NCBI RefSeq assembly: GCF_015277775.1
Contig: NZ_CP063849.1
Location: 806,001-870,000, forward strand
Length of the DNA stretch: 64,000 nt
DNA from: Paludibaculum fermentans
GTDB taxonomy: Bacteria; Acidobacteriota; Terriglobia; Bryobacterales; Bryobacteraceae
Reading direction: 5' to 3'
Position numbers and translations under genes: made by a program. Each line of letters starts with the position of its first letter. The first letter of the stretch is position 1. This document shows positions 9,566-18,125 of this stretch, in pieces. Below the pieces are notes generated by a model, which saw nothing but the letters and a program-made list of their open reading frames with translations, did not search any database and was not told the origin of the DNA.

Positions 9566-9639
9566 TCCCCGATCGTCTAATGGTAGGACAGCGGCCTTTG
9601 GAGCCGTGAATCGTGGTTCGAATCCATGTCGGGGAGCCA
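9566..9639 (+). tRNA. tRNA-Gln (anticodon TTG)
   Basis: A 74-base cloverleaf with encoded CCA. The acceptor stem pairs TCCCCGA (9566-9572) with TCGGGGA (9629-9635), followed by discriminator G and CCA. The D arm is GTC...GAC with the TGGTAGG loop. The anticodon stem GCGGC/GCCGT carries the loop CTTTGGA, giving anticodon TTG, which reads Gln CAA and, by wobble, CAG. The T loop is the standard TTCGAAT. It stands alone, with no other tRNA or rRNA nearby. Confidence 0.97.
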
Positions 9640-9777
9640 ACTCATCACTTCTTCATGCCATAGAAGCTCTTCATAACGAGCGTCAATGCTTCGGGCACTC
9701 GGTTTTGGGATAGGCGCCCTAATTCTCTGAGCCCATGGATGCGCGCGTGGCTGACGGAAAGCTATGCTCGGATGTAA

Positions 9778-10908
9778 ATGAAACTGAGGCTCACGCTGGT
9801 ACTCGCAGGTCTCGTCTCTTCCTTGATCCCTGCCCTTGCCGCCGATCCTGCCCAAAAACAGTCCATCGCGCAGCGCGAATTCTTCTACATCGGCGGGCGA
9901 TACCGCGGGGCAGGCGCCGGCGAGGTGATGACGGGCCAGATGTATGTCGAGGTCCTGCGCCCGGTAAAGATAAGGCGCAGGTACCCGCTGGTCTTGATTC
10001 ACGGTGCAGGGCAGACGGCTACTAACTGGATGGGTACGCCGGATGGCCGCGCGGGGTGGGCCGATTACTTCCTCTCCGAGGGCTATGTGGTCTACATGGT
10101 GGATCAACCTGCCCGCGGACGTTCGGCTTGGCATTCGTCGACCAACCCCATGCTTACGGCCATGTCTCCCGCAATGGTCGCGCAGCGATTCACCGCGCCT
10201 GAGGTCAACGGTAATTGGCCGCAGGCGAAGAAACATACGCAGTGGCCGGGCTCCGGTCCGGGCAAGGGCCAAAAGGGCGATCCGATCTTCGACGCCTTTT
10301 ACGCGACTCAGGTCGAATATGTCGCCAGCAACGCCGAGACCGAGCCCATGATGCAGGCTGCCAGCACAGCTCTCCTGGATCGAATCGGGCCCGCTGTCAT
10401 TCTGACGCATTCGCAGGCGGGACTGTTCGGCTGGCCGCTGGCGGATGCCAGACCAAAGCTGGTGAAAGGGATCGTGGCAGTGGAACCATCGGGACCGCCC
10501 TTTGAAGACGTTTTGACGGGAGTGGACGGGAAAGCTCGTGCCTGGGGGTTGACGGATTTTCCTCTTACGTATGATCCACCGGCGACTGGGGCCAGCGACC
10601 TGAAAGTCGTGCGTGATGCGGGGCCGGACGGCCCTGGGCTCGCGACTTGCTGGAAACAGGCCGATCCGCCGCGCCAGTTGCCGAATCTGAAGGACATTCC
10701 GGTGCTGATCGTGACGTCCGAGGCTTCCTACCACGCCGCTTACGATCACTGCACCGCAAGATATCTAAGCCAAGCAGGGGTGAGGAATACCCATCTGCGT
10801 TTGACGGATGTCGGAATTCGCGGCAACGGGCACATGATGATGTTGGAAAAGAACAGCGCCGAAATCGCCGCGAAACTTCACCAGTGGATCGCAGCGAATG
10901 TGAAATGA
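9778..10908 (+). CDS. Secreted alpha/beta hydrolase (esterase-like)
   Basis: A 376-residue alpha/beta-hydrolase-fold protein with a Sec signal peptide (MKLRLTLVLAGLVSSLIPALA, cleavage near residue 21). The strand-turn LVLIHGAGQTATNW supplies the usual HG oxyanion motif, and ILTHSQAGLFGW is the nucleophile elbow, with Ser as the likely nucleophile (the first Gly of GxSxG is replaced by His). NGHMMMLEKN near the C-terminus carries the probable catalytic His. It resembles Acidobacterial and proteobacterial secreted esterases annotated only as alpha/beta hydrolase. The gene stands alone after tRNA-Gln and converges with the pseudouridine synthase gene. Substrate unknown. Confidence 0.85.
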   Translation: MKLRLTLVLAGLVSSLIPALAADPAQKQSIAQREFFYIGGRYRGAGAGEVMTGQMYVEVLRPVKIRRRYPLVLIHGAGQTATNWMGTPDGRAGWADYFLSEGYVVYMVDQPARGRSAWHSSTNPMLTAMSPAMVAQRFTAPEVNGNWPQAKKHTQWPGSGPGKGQKGDPIFDAFYATQVEYVASNAETEPMMQAASTALLDRIGPAVILTHSQAGLFGWPLADARPKLVKGIVAVEPSGPPFEDVLTGVDGKARAWGLTDFPLTYDPPATGASDLKVVRDAGPDGPGLATCWKQADPPRQLPNLKDIPVLIVTSEASYHAAYDHCTARYLSQAGVRNTHLRLTDVGIRGNGHMMMLEKNSAEIAAKLHQWIAANVK

Positions 10909-11075
10909 GGTTAGCGTTTGGATCCCGCCGTCGCAAATGCTCGAATCTTCCGTAAGGCGGCCCCGACCTCCGGTGGAGGGCAGACCACCAGAGTTCGAAA
11001 CGCGTCCACGGCCGGGCTTGGGCGTCGTTCGGCTTCCTGGGAAGATGGGCTCGCGACTGGACTCCGGCCGTGCAC

Positions 11076-11972
11076 CTACTGATCCAATGAGAACCCGGAC
11101 GGCAGGGCTGCCTCCAGATTGATTGGTTCTCCGCTGATGGGGTGGCGGAGGTTCAGATACTGGGCGTGCAGGAAGTAGCCTCCGTCGCCGGGGAGGCCGG
11201 GGAGGTTCTCCAGCGGCTGGCCGGTGGGACCGTACAGGGGATCACCCACCAGGGGATGGCCGATGGAGGCCAGATGGATCCTGATTTGATGGGGACGGCC
11301 CGAGTACAGGGTGACCTCAAACATCGTGGCGCTGGCGGTGCGGGCGATCACCTTGGCCAATGACTTTGACGGTTTGCCTCCTGGGTTGGCCGCCCACACG
11401 GAACCGATGCGCGGATGCGGCACGAGGCCGATGGGCGTGAGGATTTCGTAGACGTCCTGCTGTGCGGCGTTTTGAGCCAGCGCCCGGTAGATCTTCTGAA
11501 CCCTGGATGTGTTCCAGTTTGCATTGAGATATGCGGCTGCTTGCGGCGTCTTTGCGAAGAGGACAATGCCGCTGGTGGCTCGGCCTAACCGGTGGACCGG
11601 GTTGGCGGTAGGGCTTTGCTTCTGCACCAGGCGCAGCAGGGTGTTTTCCATGAAGCCGCCGCCGGGCAGGGTAGGCAGCCCGCTGGGCTTGTTGACGGCC
11701 AACAGGTAGGGGTCTTCCCACAGGACTTCGAAGTGGCAGGGGGCGTCCGGTTCGATCCAGGGTGGACGATTCCAGACCAGGGTTTGGCCCGCCGCGAGCG
11801 ATTCGCTGCCGAGGGCCGTGACTCCGTTGAGGGTGACTTCGCCGTTGTTCAGCCTCTGCTGCCAGGCTTGCGCAGTGGAGTGGGGGTAGAGGCTGGCCAG
11901 GTGCAGGAGCAGCATTTGCCCATGGTGTTTGCTGCCGATGATTGTGGTGCACGGATAGCCCTGGTTGAGCAT
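11076..11972 (-). CDS. RluA-type pseudouridine synthase with HRLG variant motif
   Basis: A 298-residue RNA pseudouridine synthase of the RluA class, which converts specific uridines in rRNA or tRNA to pseudouridine. An S4-like RNA-binding region covers about residues 15-75 (QRLNNGEVTLNG). The catalytic domain starts near 85 (DPYLLAVNKPSGLPTLPG) and contains TSGIVLFAKT, a family IYRAL-type block and GRPHQIRIHLASIGHPLVGD near the end. The catalytic loop reads HRLGRATSG at about residues 127-135, whereas classical RluA/RluC/RluD have HRLD with the essential Asp. I recall an HRLG-type subfamily in other bacteria, so this is probably a natural variant and not a damaged gene. It may be inactive or use another residue. 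The reading frame is intact. Confidence 0.88.
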   Translation of the reverse strand: MLNQGYPCTTIIGSKHHGQMLLLHLASLYPHSTAQAWQQRLNNGEVTLNGVTALGSESLAAGQTLVWNRPPWIEPDAPCHFEVLWEDPYLLAVNKPSGLPTLPGGGFMENTLLRLVQKQSPTANPVHRLGRATSGIVLFAKTPQAAAYLNANWNTSRVQKIYRALAQNAAQQDVYEILTPIGLVPHPRIGSVWAANPGGKPSKSLAKVIARTASATMFEVTLYSGRPHQIRIHLASIGHPLVGDPLYGPTGQPLENLPGLPGDGGYFLHAQYLNLRHPISGEPINLEAALPSGFSLDQ

Positions 11973-12030
11973 CTAATTCGAGTGTAAGGGATGGCCTCCA
12001 CACCGGCGCACACTCAGGCAGCCGGGTGCG

Positions 12031-14289
12031 CTACTTCTTGAATCCGGCCTCCGTGCCTGACCGCTGGATCGCTGCCTCGTCGATCGTGCCGGGCTTCCAA
12101 TCCCGGGCCATTTGCACATCCGCGGCCACCTCTTCCGTCAGCTTCGGGATGTCCACCCAACCGCTGCGGTTATAGAGCACCGGTTGAACATACTGCCGGG
12201 TATAGGCGGCCGAGTAGTGCTTCCAATGCTCCAGGGCAGCGGTGAGGTGTTGCGCCGCAGCCGCCTGCCTCGCGGCCTCGCCTGTCTTGTCGAACACAGC
12301 CAGTTCGCACGCGCCGTTGATCTTCTCGGCGTAGTACAGGCCCAGGTGCGCCATGGCTTCCATGTCGTCGAGCGTGGCTGCGTACTCTTTTCCGTTGCCG
12401 ATGGCAGCCACTCCGCCACGTCTCAACCGCGGCAGGGCCAGCAGCGCCTGAGTGGCATTCTTCGCCAGGGTGGAAGCGATTTCCAGCGGTGTCACTCCGC
12501 CGGGCATCTTCCGGGACAGCAGGCCGTTCCTCCACTCGATGATGTTCAGGACGCCCGCGCCTGGCATGGTGCCGCCTTCGATGAAGTGGCGGACGTTGTA
12601 GTAGCCGGCCTTCCTTCGGCTCGCCTCGGGAAACCACTTCAGGTCGATGTCGCCCCAGAAGAACCTGGTGATGTACGGAAATGTCTTCGATGCATTTGCC
12701 CAGGCCTCTGTCAGCGTGGCCACATCGGCTCCAGGGAAACGGGCGGCGATGAGCCGGGAGAAGGTGGCCTCCGGCAAATCCGGCTCGAAGGCGAGACGGC
12801 CCCACATCGCGAAGGAGAGCCACTGTTTGTGCATCACGGTCTGGCGGGGCGACGACGCGTCTTTGCTCAGGAAGTCCCGGCCCCAGATGTAGCCGTCCGG
12901 GCCCATGTAGAAGCCCGCGATCTTGTCGGGTCCGGGCATCGCCTTGATGAAGGCGCGCGCGTAGTCGAGGTCGGCCCAGCGGAAGCTGTAAATGTCGTCA
13001 TTGCGGACGGTGAGCCAGCTTCGCAGTTGGGGCGAGAGCAACGGCAGCAACGGATCGATCATCGTGGGCCGGGGCACTGAGTACATGTGCGCAATGGCGT
13101 ACTTGAAGCTCAGGTCCAGGGTGCACGGCAGTTCTTTGAACGTCTCCTGAATCTCGGTCAGCCCCGTCATGTGGAAGCGGTGGATCAAACGGAATTTGCG
13201 TTGAGGGTTGTCCTTCAGCGCGTCGCGAATTCCTTCGCCGTAAGTCGTCCAGAGCCATTGCTCCTTGCTCATGCCTCCGATGCTCATGGGCATGCTCTCG
13301 CCGGCTGTGATGCCGATGCCGGCGAGCAACGGATAAGTCCTGATCGTCTCGCGGACGCTGGCACGGAAATACTCGATTGTGCGCGGAGCGCCCTTGTCGG
13401 AGGTGATGCCATCTTTGCCCTCGGCCCCATGGAGGAAGATATTCCAGGTGAAGAAGTACACGTCGATGCCCCGGTCCCTGGCCAGTTGCATTACCTCGCG
13501 CCAGAACCGGATCTTCTCCTGAATGGACAGCTTCTTCACTACCTCGTGCTTCGCCAGCATCTCCGGCCGCACAAAGTCATTCCCTGCGTTATCGAACTTC
13601 TCGTCCAGTTTGGCAGTGGTGCGCCAGACATCATCCAGCGCCACATGGGGAAATTCGGGGACCTTTACGAGACTGGGGAAGGGGTGGAGGTTCCAGAGCG
13701 AGATGACGTTGTAGCGGTGGCGCGCCATGTCGTCGAAGAACTCGCGCCAGAACTCGATGCTCCACATCTCGGGGATGTTCGCCTGCGCCGCGTCGGAGGG
13801 GTCTGAATAACTGGGTGTCCGCACATCCAGGGGGATGTTGAACTTGATGCCGCGCTGGGCGATGTGGGGCTTGTGGCTGGAGTCCTTCATCATGTCGAGC
13901 GTCGAGGTATGAATCGCCTCTGCGACATCGAGCCCTCCGTACATTGCTCCGGCCGGGTCGGCGCCGCGTACGTGGATCGTGGCCCTTCCATCTTGACGCC
14001 GCACCTGTATCTCGTAGCTTTGAGCCTCGGCGCCGGCAGCCACGGCGAGCGTGATCACCGTTGTTCCGGCCGGCGCGGGGGCACCAGCGGCGGCGACGGG
14101 GACCCCGCGCTCGGCCGCCGTGCGGCGGATCTCCGCCTCAGCGAACCGGCCGGGACCACCCGCTGCCGGGTCGACCTTGATCGAGATACCGGGCGCGGCC
14201 CACACCGTGCCCGCCAGAGCGCACAGCAGTACACAGAAGCCGGTGACATGCTTCGTCCGGAGCGGATGGATCAACAAGGATCGGTTCAT
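12031..14289 (-). CDS. Putative secreted glycoside hydrolase, GH67-N-like / alpha-uronidase-like
   Basis: A 752-residue protein with a signal peptide (about residues 1-32, ending VWAAP). The N-terminal region (40-130) looks like the alpha/beta 'hexosaminidase/glucuronidase N-domain', ending in GAMYGGLDVAEAI, which is found before TIM-barrel glycosidases of the GH67/GH20/GH84 type. A barrel-like segment follows: RGIKFNIPLDVRTPSY, the FDDMARHRYNVISLWNLHPFP block, FFTWNIFLHG, GIGITAGESM and FYMGPDGYIWGRDF. I recall a family with these blocks in Bacteroidota and Acidobacteriota, usually unnamed or linked to uronic acid glycans. No catalytic residue can be assigned with certainty; Glu in TAGESM is a candidate. 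No sugar transporter is adjacent. Confidence 0.65.
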   Translation of the reverse strand: MNRSLLIHPLRTKHVTGFCVLLCALAGTVWAAPGISIKVDPAAGGPGRFAEAEIRRTAAERGVPVAAAGAPAPAGTTVITLAVAAGAEAQSYEIQVRRQDGRATIHVRGADPAGAMYGGLDVAEAIHTSTLDMMKDSSHKPHIAQRGIKFNIPLDVRTPSYSDPSDAAQANIPEMWSIEFWREFFDDMARHRYNVISLWNLHPFPSLVKVPEFPHVALDDVWRTTAKLDEKFDNAGNDFVRPEMLAKHEVVKKLSIQEKIRFWREVMQLARDRGIDVYFFTWNIFLHGAEGKDGITSDKGAPRTIEYFRASVRETIRTYPLLAGIGITAGESMPMSIGGMSKEQWLWTTYGEGIRDALKDNPQRKFRLIHRFHMTGLTEIQETFKELPCTLDLSFKYAIAHMYSVPRPTMIDPLLPLLSPQLRSWLTVRNDDIYSFRWADLDYARAFIKAMPGPDKIAGFYMGPDGYIWGRDFLSKDASSPRQTVMHKQWLSFAMWGRLAFEPDLPEATFSRLIAARFPGADVATLTEAWANASKTFPYITRFFWGDIDLKWFPEASRRKAGYYNVRHFIEGGTMPGAGVLNIIEWRNGLLSRKMPGGVTPLEIASTLAKNATQALLALPRLRRGGVAAIGNGKEYAATLDDMEAMAHLGLYYAEKINGACELAVFDKTGEAARQAAAAQHLTAALEHWKHYSAAYTRQYVQPVLYNRSGWVDIPKLTEEVAADVQMARDWKPGTIDEAAIQRSGTEAGFKK

Positions 14290-14393
14290 AGTTCTGCCGT
14301 TCGCCTTCGGAGGGTGATGCGAGGGCGCTGGCCCTCTGCGATAGATTCTCTCTCAAAGGCGGGCAGCGGAGTGCCGGGGATGCAGCCCGAGGT

Positions 14394-15761
14394 TCAGGGC
14401 TTGGCGGCGGGTGTCAGGTGATGCAGTTGGAGGCCGAGGGCCCAACGCCGCTGGAACCCCTTCCAATACGTCTGGCCGTCCTTACCCGTGCCTTGATTGT
14501 AGGCAGCGCCTGGCCGTTCGCCGCGGGCCAGAGGCCAGGCTCCATCGTTGGACCGGACCACCGGCACATCGAGGTAAGCGCGGCGGCTTTCGTCACCCTT
14601 CAACTGGAGATCCAGGAACGCGGTGATGAAGTGTTGATTGATGGCGGCGATGCGATCCTTGCGCCAGACCGGCTCGTCGAAGCTCTCCTGGGTGCTGAAC
14701 TCGGCAAGAGCCTCGGGCGGAGGCGGATTCCCGCCCACGTTGTGCCGGGCATTCTCGTAGACCAGCATCCAACGGTCGGAGTGGACTGCCCCTTCAAAGG
14801 CCGGCTTCACTCCGGCCGCATAGTCCGAGATGTCATCCTGGTCGCCGTCGATGAATAGCGAGGGGACACGAATGCCAGCCAGCCCGGCTTTGTCCCAGGC
14901 ATTCTGCGGGGGTTGCCCGCCCCAGGGGGCAATCGCGACAATCGCTTTCAGGTTCTCGCGGTGGAGGCCCTCGAACTCAGGACTGCCGGCGAGCAACTTG
15001 TTGAAGTAGCCACCTGGTACCATTCGCGCGATGGCACTGGCTGCGCTATAACCTGCCCCGCCGCTCGCCAGGGCTCCGTACCCGCCCATCGAGTAGCCGA
15101 CGATGGCGACTCGCGAGGCGTCGAGCAGGCCGTGCAGGAAGTTGTCCGACGCGCCGGCCAGCTTGGCGAGGGCCTCCACCGTGAATAACTGGTCGAGGGA
15201 GCGATTGAGCAACGTGCTCTGAAAGCCTTTCACCGCGCCAAAGACGGAATCGGTGTGATCGATCGCAGCGACGACGTACCCTTTCGACGCCAGGTTCTCA
15301 GTGAGGTAGCTGAGGAATGTTCGGGACCCCGGGTACCCATGGGAGACGACCACCAGCGGAAAAGCCTGACCCTGCTCGGCAGGAGCGTCCCGCAAGGCTT
15401 TGCCCGCGATTTCGAAGGTCTTCGGCGTGCCGGCCGGGGCATTGCCGGGCAGGGCGCTTTGATAAGAAGTCTGCTCCTGTTGGCCGGCCGGGATGGTGGC
15501 CGGGTACCAGATCTCCACCGTGAGGGGGCGGTCGTAGGTGGGCGCCTTGCCTGACTCCCTGTCAAACTTGAGGATATCCACCTGTCCGGAGTGGACCAGT
15601 TCCAGCGTCCGCACGCCGACGGAGTGTGCGCCCCTCCGGGCCAGTTCCGGTGCATCTGCCCCGGGCACGCTGAAGTAGCGCGGGGCAGCGGATTGGGCAT
15701 AACTCAGCGCGCAGATCGAGAGCGTCGTGGCGAGAAAGCGGCTGTAGCGGTGGAAGACCAT
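14394..15761 (-). CDS. Secreted dienelactone-hydrolase / PAF-acetylhydrolase-like lipase
   Basis: A 455-residue alpha/beta hydrolase. I chose ATG 15761 because it begins a clear signal peptide (MVFHRYSRFLATTLSICALS, followed by YAQSAAPR); the longer frame to 16103 would overlap the divergent gene. The core has PLVVVSHGYPGSRTF (oxyanion region), IDHTDSVFG and the nucleophile elbow VAIVGYSMGGYGALA (GYSMGG). IDGDQDDI would carry the catalytic Asp, and YENARHNVGG the His. The N-terminal EIWYPATIPAG resembles the platelet-activating-factor acetylhydrolase group. Predicted to cleave ester bonds in the periplasm; substrate unknown. Divergent from the enolase-superfamily gene with a 78-base gap. Confidence 0.85.
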   Translation of the reverse strand: MVFHRYSRFLATTLSICALSYAQSAAPRYFSVPGADAPELARRGAHSVGVRTLELVHSGQVDILKFDRESGKAPTYDRPLTVEIWYPATIPAGQQEQTSYQSALPGNAPAGTPKTFEIAGKALRDAPAEQGQAFPLVVVSHGYPGSRTFLSYLTENLASKGYVVAAIDHTDSVFGAVKGFQSTLLNRSLDQLFTVEALAKLAGASDNFLHGLLDASRVAIVGYSMGGYGALASGGAGYSAASAIARMVPGGYFNKLLAGSPEFEGLHRENLKAIVAIAPWGGQPPQNAWDKAGLAGIRVPSLFIDGDQDDISDYAAGVKPAFEGAVHSDRWMLVYENARHNVGGNPPPPEALAEFSTQESFDEPVWRKDRIAAINQHFITAFLDLQLKGDESRRAYLDVPVVRSNDGAWPLARGERPGAAYNQGTGKDGQTYWKGFQRRWALGLQLHHLTPAAKP

Positions 15762-15839
15762 GCAATCATTCTGTGACGAGGGCCGCCTTATCGCAAACAC
15801 GGCGCACCCGCAAGAAGCACGTTGGATACAATCCGCTGT

Positions 15840-17033
15840 ATGCTTGGCCCCCTGCTCCGCCGGAGAGACCTGCTGGCCGGCGCGCTGTTCGCCGCCTCCG
15901 GCAAGCTCGCGATCCGCAAGCTCACGACGAGAAAACACTCCATCCAGAACCGCGACTACCTGTTTCTCGAAATGGAAACCGATGCGGGTATCACCGGGTT
16001 GGGTGAGGGCTCGATCTCGGGTCGAGTTGAGATTGTCGAGAAGGCGATCGAATGGTTCACGCCTTTCCTCACGGGCAAGGACCCCGCCGGGATCGAGGAT
16101 CATTGGAACCGGAACTACTACGAATTCTCGCGTTACCGTGACGGCTCCGTTCTGATGACGGCGCTGGCGGCTGTCGACATCGCCCTGTGGGACATCGCCG
16201 GCAAACGCCTGGGGGAGCCGGTCTGGCGGCTGCTGGGATCATCGAGTCCCAAACCCATGCGCGTCTATTACAGCCATTGGAGCCAGGGGTTGGAGCCACG
16301 CACTCCGGAGCGCCTGGCGGAACTGGCGGCCCAAACGCGCGCGGCCGGGTGGACGTGTCTCAAGTGGGTCTTGCCCAAGGGTGGGACGGAAGCGGAGCGC
16401 TTGCGCCGCCTGGTGGCGGAAGTGGAAGCGGTTAGAAAGGGCGGGGGCCCGGATCTCGAGATCGGGCTGGAGATGTGGGAGACGTTTACGGTGCGTTCCG
16501 CAATCGACTTCGCGAACGCGGTGGGTCCGTTTCGTCCCTTGTTCATCGAAGAGCCAACCTGGCGCGAGATGCCGCAGGCGCTGGGCGAGATTGCGGCGAA
16601 GAGTCCGGTGGCGCTGGCGGGCGGGGAAGGGCTTGTGTCCCGCTACGAGTTCAAGCACTTGCTGGATGCCAAGGGTGCGAGGATCCTGCAGCCGGACGTG
16701 ATCCACTGCGGCGGGATCACGGAGATCCGCAAGATCGCCTCGCTGGGTGAAGTTTATGGCGCGGAGATGGCGCCGCACATGTACTACGGCCCTATCGCGC
16801 ATGTGGCCTCCCTGCAATCGATGGCGGGTGTGCGCAGCTTCCTGATGCAGGAGTGGGACGCCGGTATGGAGTCCACGTTCAGCGGCATCACGCGCGGGAC
16901 ATTTCCAGTTGCCAGGAATGGCCAGGTGACGCTGCCGGACAAGCCCGGCCTGGGGCTGGAGATGGATTGGGCGGAACTCGACCGGCGATTCCCTTATCGA
17001 AGTCAGAGCCTGCGCCCACCTGGCGGACGGTAG
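15840..17033 (+). CDS. Mandelate racemase/muconate lactonizing enzyme (enolase superfamily)
   Basis: A 397-residue enolase-superfamily enzyme, likely a sugar-acid dehydratase, racemase or epimerase. ATG 15840 is preferred over an upstream TTG at 15822; it begins MLGPLLRRRDLLAGALFAAS, a Tat-like twin-arginine signal, unusual for a family that is normally cytoplasmic. The capping domain is at about 25-130, then the barrel: LKWVLPKGG holds the general-base Lys pair region, LEMWETF the first metal-ligand area, FIEEPTW the second Glu, and GGEGLVSR the third. QPDVIHCGG and the His in APHMYYG match the acid/base positions of the MLE/MR groups. A TACAAT box (15827-15832) just upstream suggests a very short leader. 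Subgroup cannot be fixed by eye. Confidence 0.85.
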   Translation: MLGPLLRRRDLLAGALFAASGKLAIRKLTTRKHSIQNRDYLFLEMETDAGITGLGEGSISGRVEIVEKAIEWFTPFLTGKDPAGIEDHWNRNYYEFSRYRDGSVLMTALAAVDIALWDIAGKRLGEPVWRLLGSSSPKPMRVYYSHWSQGLEPRTPERLAELAAQTRAAGWTCLKWVLPKGGTEAERLRRLVAEVEAVRKGGGPDLEIGLEMWETFTVRSAIDFANAVGPFRPLFIEEPTWREMPQALGEIAAKSPVALAGGEGLVSRYEFKHLLDAKGARILQPDVIHCGGITEIRKIASLGEVYGAEMAPHMYYGPIAHVASLQSMAGVRSFLMQEWDAGMESTFSGITRGTFPVARNGQVTLPDKPGLGLEMDWAELDRRFPYRSQSLRPPGGR

Positions 17034-17417
17034 GCCTGCAAAGAGGGTGTTGATCGTCCTTCGCTTGGGTGAGGGGCCGCGGTGTGCCGGCACGTCCAGT
17101 TCCGCCAGGTTTCTGGAGGGGATGTTGAAGGGGAGCGGGGCGTGCCGCGGCTGATGGCGGACGGAGAGGACTCGAGGATCGGTGGCGCTTCGGGGGCCCG
17201 TCGCCGACGGCCTGCGGGAATGAATGCGAGAGTTAGAGGCGCGGACACACGAAGGGTGTGGTGGCCACGGCCCGGGGGGCCTCCTCGTGGGGGAGGGAAG
17301 AGGTGTGGTTTTCAAAGAGCAGTGCCCTGGGGCGCCGATCGCGGGGTGTGACCGGATGCCGAGTCCGCCGGCGGCTTCGTTTCGTCAAGGCGTGGCGACG
17401 TTGCGTGGATGCGGTGT
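17034..17417. other. Gene-free stretch, nothing recognised
   Basis: 384 bases between two convergent genes. GC stays high. No frame has a plausible start, ribosome-binding site and protein-like composition, and no strong terminator hairpin was noticed. It may hold the 3' ends of both transcripts. Confidence 0.4.
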
Positions 17418-18125
17418 TCAGCGCTTGGAAACGTTGTAGAACTGGGCCGGCAACCCGCCTTCAGAGGCCAGGCCGGCTTCGTTTCGTGGAACGCGGATCG
17501 GCTGGAGCTCGGCCAGCGGATCCTGGTTGTCCGGATGGTTTGTATCGATGCCGGTAGTGAGGTGTTCGAGGGCCCGGCGCGGGGCGCCGTAGCCGTCGTA
17601 GAAGAAGAGTTCCTCGGTGTTTTTGGTCAGGCGGGTGATTTCGGCCAGGGGGACGTGTTCGCGGATGCCCTGGACGACGTGGGGGTGCTGCTGGCCCAGG
17701 GCGGCGCGCTCGGTTTGGAGTCTGCTGAGTTCCCGGATGGCGCGGTAGAGGCCGCGTTCGAGATCGCGACGGTAACGGGCGTAGCGTTCGAGCTGGCCGT
17801 CGTGGGTGTTGGTTTCGGCCAATGGGTCCGTTTCGCCTAGGATGATGCACTCGAAGGATTCGATGCGGCGCAGGTTCCAGGTGTGGGTGAGGATGCGATG
17901 GAAGATTTCCTCTTCCAGGCTGGTTGCGGGGCGGGTGTCGAGGCGGAGGGCGGCTTCGAGGGCTGTGAACGCGGCGCGATCTTCGGGCGTGATTGTGAGG
18001 TGCTGGGCGGTGAAGCCGTGGCGGCGGGCGTTCTGGGATGAGCGGGCCTTGCCGACGGGGGACACGGGTCCGGTGGATCGTTTCGCATTCGCCTGATTGG
18101 CGTTGATCTGAGCTGCGGTCGCCAT
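17418..18125 (-). CDS. Conserved 'STGP...GKARSSQN' family protein, function unknown
   Basis: A 235-residue protein whose N-terminus carries the signature NANQANAKRSTGPVSPVGKA, then SSQNARRHGFTAQ, remembered from many Acidobacteriota and Planctomycetes proteins of unknown role that often occur in several copies per genome. The rest is helical and charged, with Leu/Arg/Glu-rich heptads (about 60-165) that suggest a coiled-coil or helical bundle. There is no signal peptide or membrane segment. The basic N-terminus with Asn, Gly and Arg might contact nucleic acid, but that is speculation. A strong AAGGAG ribosome-binding site lies 9 bases before ATG 18125. It is flanked on both sides by long gene-free DNA. 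Confidence 0.75.
   Translation of the reverse strand: MATAAQINANQANAKRSTGPVSPVGKARSSQNARRHGFTAQHLTITPEDRAAFTALEAALRLDTRPATSLEEEIFHRILTHTWNLRRIESFECIILGETDPLAETNTHDGQLERYARYRRDLERGLYRAIRELSRLQTERAALGQQHPHVVQGIREHVPLAEITRLTKNTEELFFYDGYGAPRRALEHLTTGIDTNHPDNQDPLAELQPIRVPRNEAGLASEGGLPAQFYNVSKR

Noticed and set aside
14290-14393. Short gap between the uronidase-like gene and the lipase-like gene as a possible control region
   Set aside because: No box, repeat or ribosome-binding site could be picked out with confidence.
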